NCBI GenBank assembly: GCA_947374315.1
Contig: CANCBK010000039.1
Span: 1 to 15,107, forward strand
From: Burkholderiaceae bacterium
GTDB lineage: Bacteria > Pseudomonadota > Gammaproteobacteria > Burkholderiales > Burkholderiaceae
DNA length: 15,107 nt
Direction of reading: 5' to 3'
The notes under the pieces are model-generated. The model ran no database searches. It was not told where the DNA came from and saw only the letters and a program-made list of their open reading frames with translations. Made by a program: the position numbers and the translations under genes. Of this stretch, positions 1-7,246 are shown in pieces (the first letter of the stretch is position 1; every line of letters begins with the position of its first letter).

Positions 1-220
1 AAGATAGGGCTTGAGTGATTTATCTAAGTCGCTACCCGTGTCTTTAATGAAATGAAGAACACATGCATAGTTAGCGCTTTTTTTCTGAGAGAGACAAGTC
101 TCAAAAATTAAATACAGACGATTAATTGACAAGCGTCAAAATAATTAAAAAATGCACATGCTTAATTAGATCGTAGGGATTTTTTTTGGTAATTCAATCA
201 ATCAGAGAGGGTCGACCAAC
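1..220. other. Leading non-coding stretch
   Basis: No open frame reaches a plausible gene length on either strand, and all three forward frames hit a stop within the first 20 bases, so there is no obvious tail of an upstream plus-strand gene. The stretch is AT-rich. Its one notable element is the palindrome at 126-139. The last bases carry a purine-rich ribosome binding site (agagagg, 204-210) for the gene that starts at 221. Confidence 0.5.
126..139. promoter_or_regulatory. FNR/FixK-like palindrome
   Basis: TTGACAAGCGTCAA is a perfect dyad (TTGAC, 4 bases, GTCAA). It fits the TTGA-N6-TCAA pattern of CRP/FNR-family regulators such as FNR, ANR and FixK. It lies about 80 bases upstream of the 221 start codon, a sensible distance for an activator site. 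Its first six bases also match a sigma70 -35 box, but I see no good -10 at the right spacing. Binding is inferred only. Confidence 0.3.
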
Positions 221-622
221 ATGAAAAAATATCTTTTTGCATTTTTTACTTTGGTGATGCCATTGGTATCAATGGCTCAATTGCCGGTATGTCAGTCGAT
301 CAGCGATGTTCGATTTATTGAAGGGGGCATTGGTTTGGATGAGTCTGAATCGATGAAAATGGAGGCCAAAAATTGGCCGCTCTTAATGGAATTTTCACAT
401 GCAAGTGGAAGCAAATCAGAATGGGTATCTGATGTGTTCTTGGTGGTGAAGGATAGCAAGGGTTATGAGGTGGTAGCGCATCAAGTAGATGGACCATTAA
501 TTTTGCTTGATTTAAAGCCTGGCAGGTACTCCGTCGAGTCTACATATGATGGCCAGAAGAAGATGGCTACTTTCTATATTGAGGCTGGCCAGCATAAAAC
601 CGTTGATATAAGTTGGCGGTAA
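221..622 (+). CDS. Exported carboxypeptidase-regulatory-like protein
   Basis: A small 133-residue protein with a clear signal peptide: positively charged start MKKY, hydrophobic core, and probable cleavage after SMA at residue 19. The mature part is short and beta-rich. Its C-terminal half (GPLILLDLKPGRYSVES, then YDGQKK, then a terminal strand) resembles the fold of carboxypeptidase-regulatory-like or PEGA-type domains, where LxPGxYxV is the typical turn. Similar small periplasmic proteins of unknown role occur in Betaproteobacteria. One Cys follows the signal peptide (LPVC), but there is no lipobox. The start is supported by an agagagg ribosome binding site about 10 bases upstream. It lies 86 bases before a second exported-protein gene and may be co-transcribed with it. 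Function is unknown; the fold call is moderate. Confidence 0.75.
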   Translation: MKKYLFAFFTLVMPLVSMAQLPVCQSISDVRFIEGGIGLDESESMKMEAKNWPLLMEFSHASGSKSEWVSDVFLVVKDSKGYEVVAHQVDGPLILLDLKPGRYSVESTYDGQKKMATFYIEAGQHKTVDISWR

Positions 623-645
623 CTAGCATAGTGATGTTTGGACGG

Positions 646-701
646 GGCGCCCTTAAAAAGTGAATGAATATTCTTTAGAAAAACCTGCACTTTAAGGCGC
701 C
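646..701 (+). repeat. Inverted repeat before the second gene
   Basis: The left arm ggcgcccttaaaaagtg (646-662) is nearly complementary to the right arm cactttaaggcgcc (688-701), separated by 25 bases. The pairing blocks are ggcgcc/ggcgcc and ttaaagtg/cactttaa, with extra bases in the left arm. There is no T-run after it, so it is not a standard terminator. The right arm contains aagg, a possible ribosome binding site for a start at 709, so the hairpin could hide that site. Confidence 0.45.
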
Positions 702-708
702 ATCCCAC

Positions 709-1230
709 ATGCAATCGAGTGATGACATGCTTAGGTCCTTAGCGCTTTCAATTTTCACCTGTGTGTCTATTGGACTTAGTAATCACTGTTTGGCTGATTC
801 ATATGGGCCATTGGAGATAATCCCTGTTAAGGAAAAAAGTCAGTTATGGTTAAATCCGGGGCTATATTCTTATCACTTTGATCGTAATAAAGACTTCAAC
901 TCTATTAATTATGGATTTGGAGCGGAATATAAATTTTCATCCGTTGCATCGGTGACCATTGGTTCATATCGAAATAGCTACTATCACCCCTCACTTTATA
1001 TTGGCGCCTATTGGCAGCCCATTGCAATTGGCCCAGTTCAGGTGGGTGTAGTGGCTGGGGGATTTAATGGGTATGCAAATACCAATAATGGCGGTTGGTT
1101 TCCTGCGGTATTGCCTGCTTTAACCGTTGAGGGTGACTTAGTCGGATTGAATTTAATGGTGATTCCAACCATACCAAATCACGTATCAGGATCCTTATCT
1201 CTTCAGCTAAAGGTTAAGGTGTTTGAATGA
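709..1230 (+). CDS. Putative outer-membrane protein, unknown function
   Basis: A 173-residue exported protein. The signal peptide reads best from the internal ATG at 727 (MLRSLALSIFTCVSIGLS...CLADS), preceded by gagtga, so that may be the true start; 709 is the longest option. The mature part has alternating aromatic and small residues (LNPGLYSYHFD, YGFGAEYKF, YIGAYWQPI, VGVVAGGFNGY) and ends in an amphipathic strand (LSLQLKVKVF). This pattern is typical of a small outer-membrane beta-barrel or barrel-like protein, and PagP-like barrels are similar in size. I do not recognise the family with certainty. It converges on the response regulator gene, whose stop codon is 15 bases away. Confidence 0.65.
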   Translation: MQSSDDMLRSLALSIFTCVSIGLSNHCLADSYGPLEIIPVKEKSQLWLNPGLYSYHFDRNKDFNSINYGFGAEYKFSSVASVTIGSYRNSYYHPSLYIGAYWQPIAIGPVQVGVVAGGFNGYANTNNGGWFPAVLPALTVEGDLVGLNLMVIPTIPNHVSGSLSLQLKVKVFE

Positions 1231-1245
1231 TTATTTTCGTAGTGA

Positions 1246-3555
1246 TTAACGCCCATCGATAGCGTTCCTAATTAATAGCTCTTTAAACTCCATGGCTCTG
1301 ACTGGTTTCGAAAATAGATACCCTTGACCCTCATCGCATTTACGATCCATTAAAAATTGTCGTTGCTCATGAGTCTCAATGCCCTCAGCAACGATTACAA
1401 AATTCAGTTCTTTTGCCATTGCAATAATAGCGCTGGTGATTGCTGCTGCGTGTGGGTCATTCGTAACACGCTGCACAAAAGAAATGTCAATCTTTAATAT
1501 ATCAATTGGAAATTTTTCTAAATAGGCCAAAGAAGAATAGCCCGTGCCAAAGTCATCAATGGCAATCAAGATACCTAAGTTCTGAATTTGACTTAATAGC
1601 TCTATAGTCATCTTCGAATTCTTCATCGCAGTAGACTCGGTGAGTTCTACTTCCAGATACTGCGCTAGAAGCTGGTTTGCATCCAACACCTCTTTTAGGG
1701 TGGTAATGATTTCGGTATCTTGAAATTGTTCTGAAACGAGGTTAACTGAGACGGGGACAGCCTGAATTCCTTCCTCGAGCCACTCCTTTTGTTGTTTGCA
1801 GACCTGATTAAGCGCCCAACTCGTAATGGGTGTAATGAGGCCTATATCTTGGGCTAAATGGATAAATTCTTGCGGTGGAATAATTCCTTTAATGGGATCA
1901 ATCCATCGAATTAAGGCTTCTGCCCCGGAAATTCTCCCCGTTTGCAAGTTAATGCGTGGTTGATAAAACATTTCCATCTGACCGTTGGCAAAGGCTGCAC
2001 GCAGCTCATCCTCCTTTTTAATGAGACTTTGTACTTGCTCATTTAATTCTGGAGAGGCTAGTGCGATTGCTTTTCTGCCCATCTCTTTGGCGCTATACAG
2101 TGCGGATTCGGCAGACTGCAATAGGGTTTCAGAATCTTTGGCATCTTTTGGATAAACGCTGATACCGATATGGGGTTCAAGATCTATGCTGGATCCCTCC
2201 CACTCGAATGGCTGAGCAGTGACTTTATGAATGCGAGATATAAGCTCTGTTTGTTCGCTGGGGTCTACCGAGCCATCCACCATCACAATAAATGCATTGT
2301 TTTCAATTCGAGCGACTATCCCTGCCTTGGGTTGCATACTGCGCAGCCGATCGGCCATTTCTATCTGAATGGCTTTTGCTGCCGAGTGACCCAAGCTTGC
2401 TGAGATGATGTTGATTCGCCCTAGATCAATGGCCAGAAGAGTGATTGGCGCATGTTTACGGCTGGCAATATGAATAGTTTGTTCTATCGCTTCCAGTAGG
2501 AGTGTCTTACCCGGAAGGTCAGTCGTCAAATCATGGGTTGCTTTGTGTTCAAGCTCCCGTTCTACTTTCCTTGCGCGGTTGATTTCGGAGATATCCCTAA
2601 ATATGCAGTTTAGTAATTTCTGATCACCTAGCTCAACTTGTTGAGTTCGAACTTCTACTTCGAGATTCACCCCTTCTCTAGTTAGTAAATTGGTGGTAAA
2701 GCTGGATTGGGGGTAGGCGAGGGCATGATCCAAGTTGGTCATTAAAAACAGCTTTTCCTGGGGACTCGAAAGTTCTAGCAATGACATATTCTCAAACTCA
2801 CTGCGTAGATAGCCTAGCTGCGCACAAGCGACATCATTGAACTCAACAAATTTCCATGACTGTATATCTAAGAGACCTATTCCTTCTGGCAATAATGTAA
2901 ATAAAGTTCGATAACGATTTTCTGCATTTCGAGCGCGCAACTCTTCTCGAGTGAGGTCCGCCGTTCTATCTAAAACTTTTTGTTCAAGACTATTGTTAAG
3001 GGCATGAAGATCTTCTTCTAATTTGAGCAGGAGTTTATTTTGGTATGCTGCATTGTCATATGTTGAAGTGAGCATTTGCAGAATCTGCTCTCGACTCGCT
3101 CTCACGGTATACCGTGATTGGTTAATTTCCACTTCAAGCGGTGGATCTTCCTTGAGCCCATTTTCCTTGGTGGGCGTACTCAATAATCGGCGAACTTGCG
3201 ACAACAGTCTTTCATTGTCATAGGGCTTTGTAATATAGGCCTCCGCACCTGCATTTAACCCGCGTATTACATCAACCGGGTCAGTGAGGGCGGTAAGCAA
3301 GATTACGGGGATGGCGTGGAATAGAGGATCGCCTTTAATCCGTTCACACATTTGGTAGCCATCAAGAATAGGCATCTGAATGTCGCTAATGATGATGTCG
3401 GGACGATTGCTTCTGAGGGAAAGCAGGGCGGCCTCACCATCGGTGGCGACCGAGCAGATAAAACCCTCTTTAGTAATAACGCGACGTAAGAGTTCGGCCT
3501 GGATCGGGCTATCCTCAACAATGAGTATATGAGTTAGTTTTTTATCGGTTTCCAT
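1246..3555 (-). CDS. Response regulator REC-PAS-GGDEF*-EAL, c-di-GMP phosphodiesterase
   Basis: A 769-residue cytosolic response regulator predicted to hydrolyse cyclic di-GMP on phosphorylation. The N-terminal receiver (about 8-125) has the acidic pair E14-D15, phosphoacceptor D58 (SDIQMP), T88 and K110. A coiled coil (about 170-210) leads to a PAS domain (about 213-325). The GGDEF domain (about 340-500) is degenerate: the signature is replaced by ENNAF (418-422), so no cyclase activity is expected. The EAL domain (about 515-765) keeps its catalytic set: EAL 546-548, N605, ELTE 637-640, DDFGTGYSS from D667, KID 688-690, E724 in AEGIE, and QGY 744-746. It lies 23 bases downstream of metK on the same strand and has no obvious Shine-Dalgarno, so translation may depend on metK. 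It is the only non-CheA, non-CheB receiver protein here, so it is the likely output of the divergent chemosensory operon. That link is inference. Confidence 0.88.
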   Translation of the reverse strand: METDKKLTHILIVEDSPIQAELLRRVITKEGFICSVATDGEAALLSLRSNRPDIIISDIQMPILDGYQMCERIKGDPLFHAIPVILLTALTDPVDVIRGLNAGAEAYITKPYDNERLLSQVRRLLSTPTKENGLKEDPPLEVEINQSRYTVRASREQILQMLTSTYDNAAYQNKLLLKLEEDLHALNNSLEQKVLDRTADLTREELRARNAENRYRTLFTLLPEGIGLLDIQSWKFVEFNDVACAQLGYLRSEFENMSLLELSSPQEKLFLMTNLDHALAYPQSSFTTNLLTREGVNLEVEVRTQQVELGDQKLLNCIFRDISEINRARKVERELEHKATHDLTTDLPGKTLLLEAIEQTIHIASRKHAPITLLAIDLGRINIISASLGHSAAKAIQIEMADRLRSMQPKAGIVARIENNAFIVMVDGSVDPSEQTELISRIHKVTAQPFEWEGSSIDLEPHIGISVYPKDAKDSETLLQSAESALYSAKEMGRKAIALASPELNEQVQSLIKKEDELRAAFANGQMEMFYQPRINLQTGRISGAEALIRWIDPIKGIIPPQEFIHLAQDIGLITPITSWALNQVCKQQKEWLEEGIQAVPVSVNLVSEQFQDTEIITTLKEVLDANQLLAQYLEVELTESTAMKNSKMTIELLSQIQNLGILIAIDDFGTGYSSLAYLEKFPIDILKIDISFVQRVTNDPHAAAITSAIIAMAKELNFVIVAEGIETHEQRQFLMDRKCDEGQGYLFSKPVRAMEFKELLIRNAIDGR

Positions 3556-3578
3556 ATGAATTAAGCTTAATGGTAAAT

Positions 3579-4739
3579 TTATATAGATGCTTGCAAATGT
3601 TCAACTAAATTGCAAATTTCCCAAGGAAATTGAATGTCCTTCCTGCCAAAATGACCATAACTTGCTGTCTTCCTGTAGATAGGTCTTAATAAATCCAAGC
3701 TCTCGATAATCATGCGCGGGCGCCAGTCAAAAATGTCAAAGATAATTTTTTCTAGGCGAGCATCGGAGATGGTTCCAGTTCCATAGGTATTTACCGTCAG
3801 AGAGGTAGGTTGTGCGATAGCAATAGAGTAAGAGACCTGTATGAGGCATTTTTTAGCAAGGCCTGATGCTACGATGTTCTTGGCGATATAACGTGCGGCA
3901 TATGCGCCAGAACGATCCACTTTTGAAGGATCTTTTCCTGAGAAGGCGCCGCCGCCATGGGGGGCTGAGGACCCATATGTATCGACCATGATTTTCTTGC
4001 CAGTCAGCCCCGTATCTCCCTTGGGGCCACCAATCACAAATCTTCCAGTTGGATTGACTAGATAGCGTATGTTGCCGTGCATTAACTCGGGAGGTAAAAC
4101 AGGTTTAATGCACTCTTCAATAATGGCCTCCCTGAGAAACTCGAGAGAAACTTCTGGCGAATGCTGAGTGGACAGAACGATGGTATCAATTGACGTCGGT
4201 CTGTCATTCTCATAGCGCAACGTCACTTGAGATTTTCCATCGGGCCATATCCAGTCGTATTTACCACTACGACGAAGTTTGGCCTGTTGCTGAGTAAGTC
4301 TATGTGCCAGTGTAATTGGCATCGGCATGAGCTCATCCGTTTCATCAACGGCATAACCAAACATCATTCCCTGATCTCCGGCACCTTGATCTAATGGATC
4401 ATCTAATGCGTGATCTACTCCCATGGCGATATCAGTACTTTGCTTTTCGAAATTAAGCAAGACGGCGCATCCTTGATGGTCCATACCGTATTCAGTATGG
4501 TCATAGCCGATTTCTTTCAGGGTGCTTCTAGCAACCTCAGGAAAATCAATGACGGCCTTAGTTGTGATTTGGCCAGTCAGCAGAACGAGGCCAGCATTGC
4601 AAACGGTATTCACGGCTACTCTAGATAGGGGATCCTCTTGCAAGATAGCATCTAGGATGGCATCCGATATTTGATCGGCCACTTTATCTGGATGGCCCTC
4701 CGTTACAGACTCGGAGGTAAATAGAAATTTACGGCTCAT
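3579..4739 (-). CDS. metK: S-adenosylmethionine synthetase (divergent MetK paralogue?)
   Basis: A 386-residue protein of normal MetK length, aligning end to end with the family. MetK makes S-adenosylmethionine from ATP and methionine. Visible motifs are GHPDK (15-19, catalytic H16), the flexible-loop signature [12 protein letters not shown] (119-130), PDGKSQVT (166-173), [10 protein letters not shown] (229-238) and [16 protein letters not shown] (262-277, with K269 and D270). Two normally invariant acids are changed: E. coli E43 (K+ ligand) is N44, and E. coli E56 (methionine binding) is Q57. This makes it unlikely to be the housekeeping copy, but I cannot see the rest of the genome. An agggtatcATG context gives a fair ribosome binding site. 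It faces away from cheR, whose product uses S-adenosylmethionine, and precedes the EAL regulator in a probable operon. No SAM riboswitch is evident upstream. Confidence 0.9.
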   Translation of the reverse strand: MSRKFLFTSESVTEGHPDKVADQISDAILDAILQEDPLSRVAVNTVCNAGLVLLTGQITTKAVIDFPEVARSTLKEIGYDHTEYGMDHQGCAVLLNFEKQSTDIAMGVDHALDDPLDQGAGDQGMMFGYAVDETDELMPMPITLAHRLTQQQAKLRRSGKYDWIWPDGKSQVTLRYENDRPTSIDTIVLSTQHSPEVSLEFLREAIIEECIKPVLPPELMHGNIRYLVNPTGRFVIGGPKGDTGLTGKKIMVDTYGSSAPHGGGAFSGKDPSKVDRSGAYAARYIAKNIVASGLAKKCLIQVSYSIAIAQPTSLTVNTYGTGTISDARLEKIIFDIFDWRPRMIIESLDLLRPIYRKTASYGHFGRKDIQFPWEICNLVEHLQASI

Positions 4740-4770
4740 GGATACCCTAATAGAAAAGCACCTTTATTAC

Positions 4771-4799
4771 ACTATAAACCTAGAATTTTCTAAAGTTAA
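4771..4799 (-). promoter_or_regulatory. Probable sigma70 promoter of metK operon
   Basis: On the minus strand TTAACT (4799-4794) and TATAGT (4776-4771) are separated by exactly 17 bases, a good sigma70-like pair about 32 bases before the metK start. The spacer contains the dyad TAGAA-AA-TTCTA, which could be an operator. The cheR operon starts on the other side, so the element sits in a 95-base divergent control region. Confidence 0.45.
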
Positions 4800-4834
4800 G
4801 TGGATAATAAAAATAGGTAGCGCTATAAATAAAT

Positions 4835-6211
4835 ATGAATATTTCTGTGTCAGATGTATTGATTGAAAAAATTCGAGATTTAACAGGTCTTCGGGTGGGC
4901 GAGCTTGATCACGAAAAATTGATTCGGTGGATTGAGGATCGCAGTAGCCACTTGGGATTGGTAGGTTCCCAGGCTTACTTAGATTATCTGGGGCAGGCTG
5001 AGGATCTTTCTAGCGATCGTCAAATGCTTAGTCATCTTCTGACTACAGGCGAAACCTTCTTTATGCGCGATCCCGGACAAATGGAGCTGATTCGGCGCGA
5101 AATTCTTCCTGAAATCATTGCTAAAAGAGCTCAAGAGAAGCGTTTCAGAATATGGGCTCCAGCTTGTGCCACAGGCGAGGAGGTGTATTCGCTCATCATT
5201 TTGTTGGATGCCATGCTGCCTCAGTATGAGAGCTGGCAGATTGATGTCATTGGTAGCGACATTGATGCAGGCTTCATTCATCAGGCCAAAGTGGCCATTT
5301 ACAGGGAGTGGGCATTTCGGGGGTGCGACGAGCATTTCAAAGAAAATTATTTTCAAAAAGTTGCTGGCGGCTGGAGCTTGAACGATCGAATTCGCTCACG
5401 CGCACGTTTTTTAGAGTTTGATTTGGTGGCCGGTCAGTTGCCGGATGATGCTAATCGGCTCTTTGAAGTTGATTTCATTCTTTGTAGGAATTTATTCATT
5501 TATATGAATAAGGAGGCCATTACCGCTATTACCAATAAGTTAGCAGCTTGCCTTGCTCCTGGAGGGGTATTAATGACTGGGCATGGAGAACTTCATGCCT
5601 ACAAGCAGGGCGGGCTTCAAGTCAAAATTTATCCTGAATCCTTGGTCTATCAAAAGATCGCTCCAATGGAGTTTGCCGCGCCAGTCAATGCAATCACGCC
5701 GATCGTTAACAAAGTAGCCCCGTTTGATCTGGTTCATAACCCCAGGCCAGGTCTTGAGCCAACTCCTATAGCGCCTAGCCAATCATTGGACGAGTTATTT
5801 ACTGCAGCCTGGTACTTCGCTGATCGATCTGAATTTGGTGAAGCGCTCAAACTATATGAGCGAATTTACGCTCAGGATCCAATGCAGGCAGATCTCCATT
5901 ACCTGCATGCCGTGATCTCAATGGAATCAGGCGCTTTGGAGCAGGCAAAAATCGATTTAAGAAAGGCCCTGTATTTAGATATCAATTTCCTGCCCGCCTA
6001 TTTGGATCTGATTGCAATGCAAATCCAGGAGGGTAAAGGTGCATTAGCAGCAAAGACCTGTGAGCAGGCTATTCAGTCCCTCAATGCTTTTAGCTCTATA
6101 GCCACACTGCCTCACCTAAAAAATAGCAGTATTACTGATATCAGAGCGTATTTGTCCCATCTGCAAAATAGTTTGACTTTAGCCAATGGAAGTTCTACAT
6201 TGAAAATATAG
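4835..6211 (+). CDS. cheR: CheR-type MCP methyltransferase with TPR tail (WspC-like)
   Basis: A 458-residue protein that should methylate receptor glutamates using S-adenosylmethionine. The N-terminal CheR domain (about 1-75) is followed by the catalytic domain: TTGETFFMRDP (70-80) matches the CheR TxFFR region, APACATGEEVYSL (108-120) is the SAM-binding loop, LCRNLFIYM (216-224) matches the family CRNxxIYF motif, and APGGVLMTGHGE (241-252) closes the fold. A proline-rich linker (about 280-317) leads to two or three TPR-like helical repeats (about 318-415). A C-terminal TPR is typical of WspC and other alternative-pathway CheR proteins and is thought to replace tethering by a receptor pentapeptide. 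The start lacks a clear ribosome binding site (aggtag lies 14 bases away). It is the first gene of a five-gene operon, 15 bases before the CheW gene. Confidence 0.9.
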   Translation: MNISVSDVLIEKIRDLTGLRVGELDHEKLIRWIEDRSSHLGLVGSQAYLDYLGQAEDLSSDRQMLSHLLTTGETFFMRDPGQMELIRREILPEIIAKRAQEKRFRIWAPACATGEEVYSLIILLDAMLPQYESWQIDVIGSDIDAGFIHQAKVAIYREWAFRGCDEHFKENYFQKVAGGWSLNDRIRSRARFLEFDLVAGQLPDDANRLFEVDFILCRNLFIYMNKEAITAITNKLAACLAPGGVLMTGHGELHAYKQGGLQVKIYPESLVYQKIAPMEFAAPVNAITPIVNKVAPFDLVHNPRPGLEPTPIAPSQSLDELFTAAWYFADRSEFGEALKLYERIYAQDPMQADLHYLHAVISMESGALEQAKIDLRKALYLDINFLPAYLDLIAMQIQEGKGALAAKTCEQAIQSLNAFSSIATLPHLKNSSITDIRAYLSHLQNSLTLANGSSTLKI

Positions 6212-6226
6212 TCCCATTGAAACTTT

Positions 6227-7225
6227 ATGTCTAACTATCTCATAGTTGTATCCGAGCTAACGAAGTACGCGATACCAGTCGAAAATATCGAGGGCGTATT
6301 TTGGCTGCCGGAGCTATCCCCGATAGAGGCCGCGCCGCCTTGGTTTATAGGTTTGGTAAATTGGCATGGCGAGGTCGTGCATGTTTTAGATTTGGGCTTG
6401 CGTTTTCAGCATGAACCTAGGAGCTATTCTTCGCAAACAAATATTGTTTTAGTGCATACATCCAATATGCGCTGCGGCATTATTGCCGATCAGGTACAAG
6501 GTTTAATTGAGGTTCCACCTGATTCTATTATTCAGCGTGATTTGATTTTGCCTTCCGATTTTAGCGCTGACTATTCCAGTTTGATTTCCGGTGAAATTAA
6601 GCTCGATGACGAAGTTCTTCTGGTTCTTAATTTAGAGCAACTGCTCTCGGTAAAGATGGATCAGGATGTGATGCATCACCAGAAAGTCCGCGCAGATGTG
6701 GCCAAAGCCATTGGCGATATGGGGCATGAAGCGGTTTTTAAAGCGAGGATGCATCAGCTGGCCTTACCTATAGATGCGCGTCGGCAAGATGGCTTAGAAG
6801 GCTATGCCATCGTCTTGATCGGCGGAATTCAATATGCTATTGAAATTCAATACATTGCTGAGTTCAGTCACATAAACCAATGCGTATCACTCCCATGTTG
6901 CCCAGCTTATATCTTGGGCGTAGTCAATTTACGTGGCGAGATTATTTGTGTGCTCGATATGAGGTCGGTATTGAATATACAAAATATCGCAGATCAACAA
7001 GACATGGTTATTTTGCGTTCAGAGTCCAAGAAGATGGCCTTGGCCGTTCAGAAAATATTGGATTTTAGATATTTTGACCGCCATTTGATTATGCAAATTC
7101 AGGATGCCGAGGAGCAGCACGCTCAATGCAAGTCTTTGCTGAAGGTGGACGATGGCATTGCCGGAATACTGGATGTAGAAGCCATTTTATTGGGTAATTC
7201 GCTTGAAATTAATGAGCATGTATAG
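6227..7225 (+). CDS. Double-domain CheW-like coupling protein
   Basis: A 332-residue protein made of two CheW domains, where an ordinary CheW has one in about 160 residues. Domain 1 (about 2-142) shows YAIPVENIEGVFWLPEL, then GLVNWHGEVVHVLDL (42-56) and a final VLLVLNLEQLL. Domain 2 (about 190-325) repeats the plan: YAIEIQYIAEF, then GVVNLRGEIICVLDM (231-245) and IAGILDVEAILL. A charged linker (about 143-188) joins them. CheW bridges receptors and CheA in the signalling array. Wsp systems use two separate CheW proteins (WspB and WspD); here both roles may be fused in one chain. The ATG has a poor Shine-Dalgarno and lies 15 bases after cheR, suggesting coupled translation. The MCP gene follows after 21 bases. 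Confidence 0.88.
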   Translation: MSNYLIVVSELTKYAIPVENIEGVFWLPELSPIEAAPPWFIGLVNWHGEVVHVLDLGLRFQHEPRSYSSQTNIVLVHTSNMRCGIIADQVQGLIEVPPDSIIQRDLILPSDFSADYSSLISGEIKLDDEVLLVLNLEQLLSVKMDQDVMHHQKVRADVAKAIGDMGHEAVFKARMHQLALPIDARRQDGLEGYAIVLIGGIQYAIEIQYIAEFSHINQCVSLPCCPAYILGVVNLRGEIICVLDMRSVLNIQNIADQQDMVILRSESKKMALAVQKILDFRYFDRHLIMQIQDAEEQHAQCKSLLKVDDGIAGILDVEAILLGNSLEINEHV

Positions 7226-7233
7226 GGGTGGTT

Positions 7234-7240
7234 AAAGGAG
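7234..7240 (+). promoter_or_regulatory. Strong ribosome binding site for the MCP gene
   Basis: aaaggag lies six bases before the ATG at 7247. It is the best Shine-Dalgarno in the operon, the others being weak or absent, and would suit a receptor needed in larger amounts than CheR or CheB. Confidence 0.7.
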
Positions 7241-7246
7241 AATTTT

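Noticed and set aside
4740..4834. SAM riboswitch in front of metK
   Set aside because: The leader is only 95 bases, AT-rich, and shows none of the stem arrangement I would expect for the known SAM riboswitch classes.
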